Shown one piece after another: positions 63,039 through 64,000 of a stretch of 64,000 nt of DNA (the stretch's first letter is position 1; every line of letters starts with the position of its first letter). Both the position numbers and the translations under genes were made by a program. Source of the stretch: JBCCCJ01 sp039029315 (GTDB lineage Bacteria > Bacteroidota > Bacteroidia > J057); contig JBCCGK010000016.1 in NCBI GenBank assembly GCA_039029315.1, positions 62,001-126,000 on the forward strand, written 5' to 3'. The notes under the pieces are model-generated. The model was not told the origin of the DNA and did not search any database. It worked only from the letters and a program-made list of their open reading frames with translations.

Positions 63039-63145
63039 TCTGAGAAACTGTTCAAACATGTTTTTTGAGAAGAAAGAGACATATTTGGGAACTTTAACGG
63101 TGCCTTTTTCGCTCGAATTCCAAAATGTAAGCAGTTTCTAAATCA

Positions 63146-64000
63146 ATGAGATCCTCCAGGCAACATACATGGATGTATATCGAATATCTGATCATTGCTA
63201 TATTCTGGATAGCCATGATTGGGACACCTTTCTTTTTTCGCAATGCCAGAGAGGGGATGGATTGGGAAACGGCTTTTTCTATGTCAAGACCGAATATTCC
63301 CTTGTTTCTCGCTTTTCTCATCAACCGTTTTGTCCTGTTGCCAAGATTGTTCTTCAATGACAAACGGATTCCTTATGTCCTGGCTGTCTTGGCCCTGGTT
63401 ATATTCCTGCCAATCGGAAGCGCCCTAGTGTTTCCCGCAGGACTTCACAGACCAGATCCTCCTCATATGGGAGGCAGGGAAAGCAGACCAATGCAACAGC
63501 TTCCACCGCATATGAGACATGAAATGGGCCTTCCTCCTACAGACATTCGCCATCGTCCCTTTCCCAATACCCTTGTCTCCTCCTTTTTGTGTTTGTTGAT
63601 TATTGGTGTGGATACTGGATTAAAATCATTCACCAAGCTCTCCAGTAAGGAAAAAGAACATGCCATCCTGGAAAAGGAGAATATGGAAAATCAGTTGGCG
63701 TTTTTGCGTCATCAGATTAGTCCGCATTTTTTCATGAATACACTCAATAATATCCACTCGCTGATTGATATTGATACCGAGGAAGCCAAGGAGTCTATCA
63801 TTCGACTGTCCAAATTGATGCGGCATCTTCTCTACGACTCAGAAGCGGAACAATTATCGTTGAAAAAGGAAATCGCTTTCATAGACAGTTATGTGGAGCT
63901 TATGAGACTCCGCTATCCAAAAAAAGTCGATATTGTCCTGGAAGTCCCGGATATCATTCCCGAAAAACATATTCCACCACTCTTGTTTACCTCCATCCTG
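63146..64000 (+). CDS. LytS-type sensor histidine kinase (truncated by window edge)
   Basis: The reading frame from ATG 63146 stays open to the last base (285 codons). An in-frame TAA at 63128 makes this the first start. Three N-terminal membrane spans are visible (EYLIIAIFWIAMIGTPFFF, VLAVLALVIFLPIGSALVF, LVSSFLCLLIIGV), then a coiled linker and the His_kinase dimerisation motif LRHQISPHFFMNTLNNIHSL, with the phospho-acceptor His followed by N-terminal kinase core (IRLSKLMRHLLYDSE, LKKEIAFIDSYVELMRLRY). The ATPase domain is beyond the window. A LytR-type response regulator usually follows such genes. It may sense the state of the lipoprotein/SCO region upstream (inference). Confidence 0.85.
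   Translation, partial: MRSSRQHTWMYIEYLIIAIFWIAMIGTPFFFRNAREGMDWETAFSMSRPNIPLFLAFLINRFVLLPRLFFNDKRIPYVLAVLALVIFLPIGSALVFPAGLHRPDPPHMGGRESRPMQQLPPHMRHEMGLPPTDIRHRPFPNTLVSSFLCLLIIGVDTGLKSFTKLSSKEKEHAILEKENMENQLAFLRHQISPHFFMNTLNNIHSLIDIDTEEAKESIIRLSKLMRHLLYDSEAEQLSLKKEIAFIDSYVELMRLRYPKKVDIVLEVPDIIPEKHIPPLLFTSIL

Noticed and set aside
63041..63075. Third MITE end (GAGAAACTGTTCAAACA)
   Set aside because: Only a short, imperfect resemblance with no second end or central hairpin.

Overview
The window looks like a chromosomal segment of a Bacteroidota bacterium, most likely a Saprospiria-type marine or aquatic member. That placement is an inference; no rRNA or other phylogenetic marker except enolase is present. 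The signs are at least eight secreted proteins ending in type IX secretion (T9SS) C-terminal sorting domains, a TonB-dependent receptor with a carboxypeptidase-regulatory N-terminus, DUF2807/GIN, DUF2911, S74 tail-fibre and CHAT-TPR proteins, a TPR-containing hybrid two-component regulator, and promoters of the Bacteroidetes type (TTG, about 19 bp, TAnnTTTG).

Layout. 0-12 kb: surface and secreted proteins (two paralogous L-type lectins, a 747-aa cadherin-like protein, a 1342-aa four-repeat lamin-tail/Calx-beta protein) plus a small barrel and a carotenoid-hydratase-like gene. 12-18.8 kb: a DUF2911-TPR protein, a tightly packed plus-strand string (M50-like protease, M23 peptidase, damaged hypotheticals, a PH-like membrane protein, a DUF5655 protein), then a minus-strand lipoprotein/barrel/deaminase operon. 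19-24 kb: a RING-like plus TerD-like 757-aa protein whose stop codon abuts a MITE, an unusual interrupted or composite tRNA locus, and a methyltransferase. 24-36 kb: a membrane-anchored CHAT-TPR protein, a three-gene tail-fibre/adhesin operon divergent from a sigma/anti-sigma pair, a decayed copy of the anti-sigma tail, a collagen-like lipoprotein and a YVTN beta-propeller. 36-47 kb: the hybrid two-component regulator, a ThuA/cytochrome-type catabolic pair, enolase and another T9SS protein. 47-53 kb: a MacA-permease-TolC efflux operon without its ATPase, and an SGNH hydrolase. 53-58 kb: a GIN lipoprotein, TonB receptor and surface-repeat protein. 58-64 kb: a GNAT enzyme, a cluster of lipoproteins (beta-propeller-like, YHYH, MORN, SCO) and a LytS-type histidine kinase cut by the window edge.

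Three kinds of non-coding repeat occur. One is a fold-back MITE in two copies, about 160 bp with about 17-bp terminal inverted repeats. One is an intergenic element of about 280 bp in two near-identical copies plus one diverged partial copy. One is a short direct/inverted repeat cluster upstream of the CHAT gene. No CRISPR array, rRNA or prophage was seen. The most unusual signals are the tRNA-like locus at 21684-21906, the RING/TerD-like protein next to it with a MITE at its stop codon, and the divergent sigma-factor/tail-fibre arrangement.
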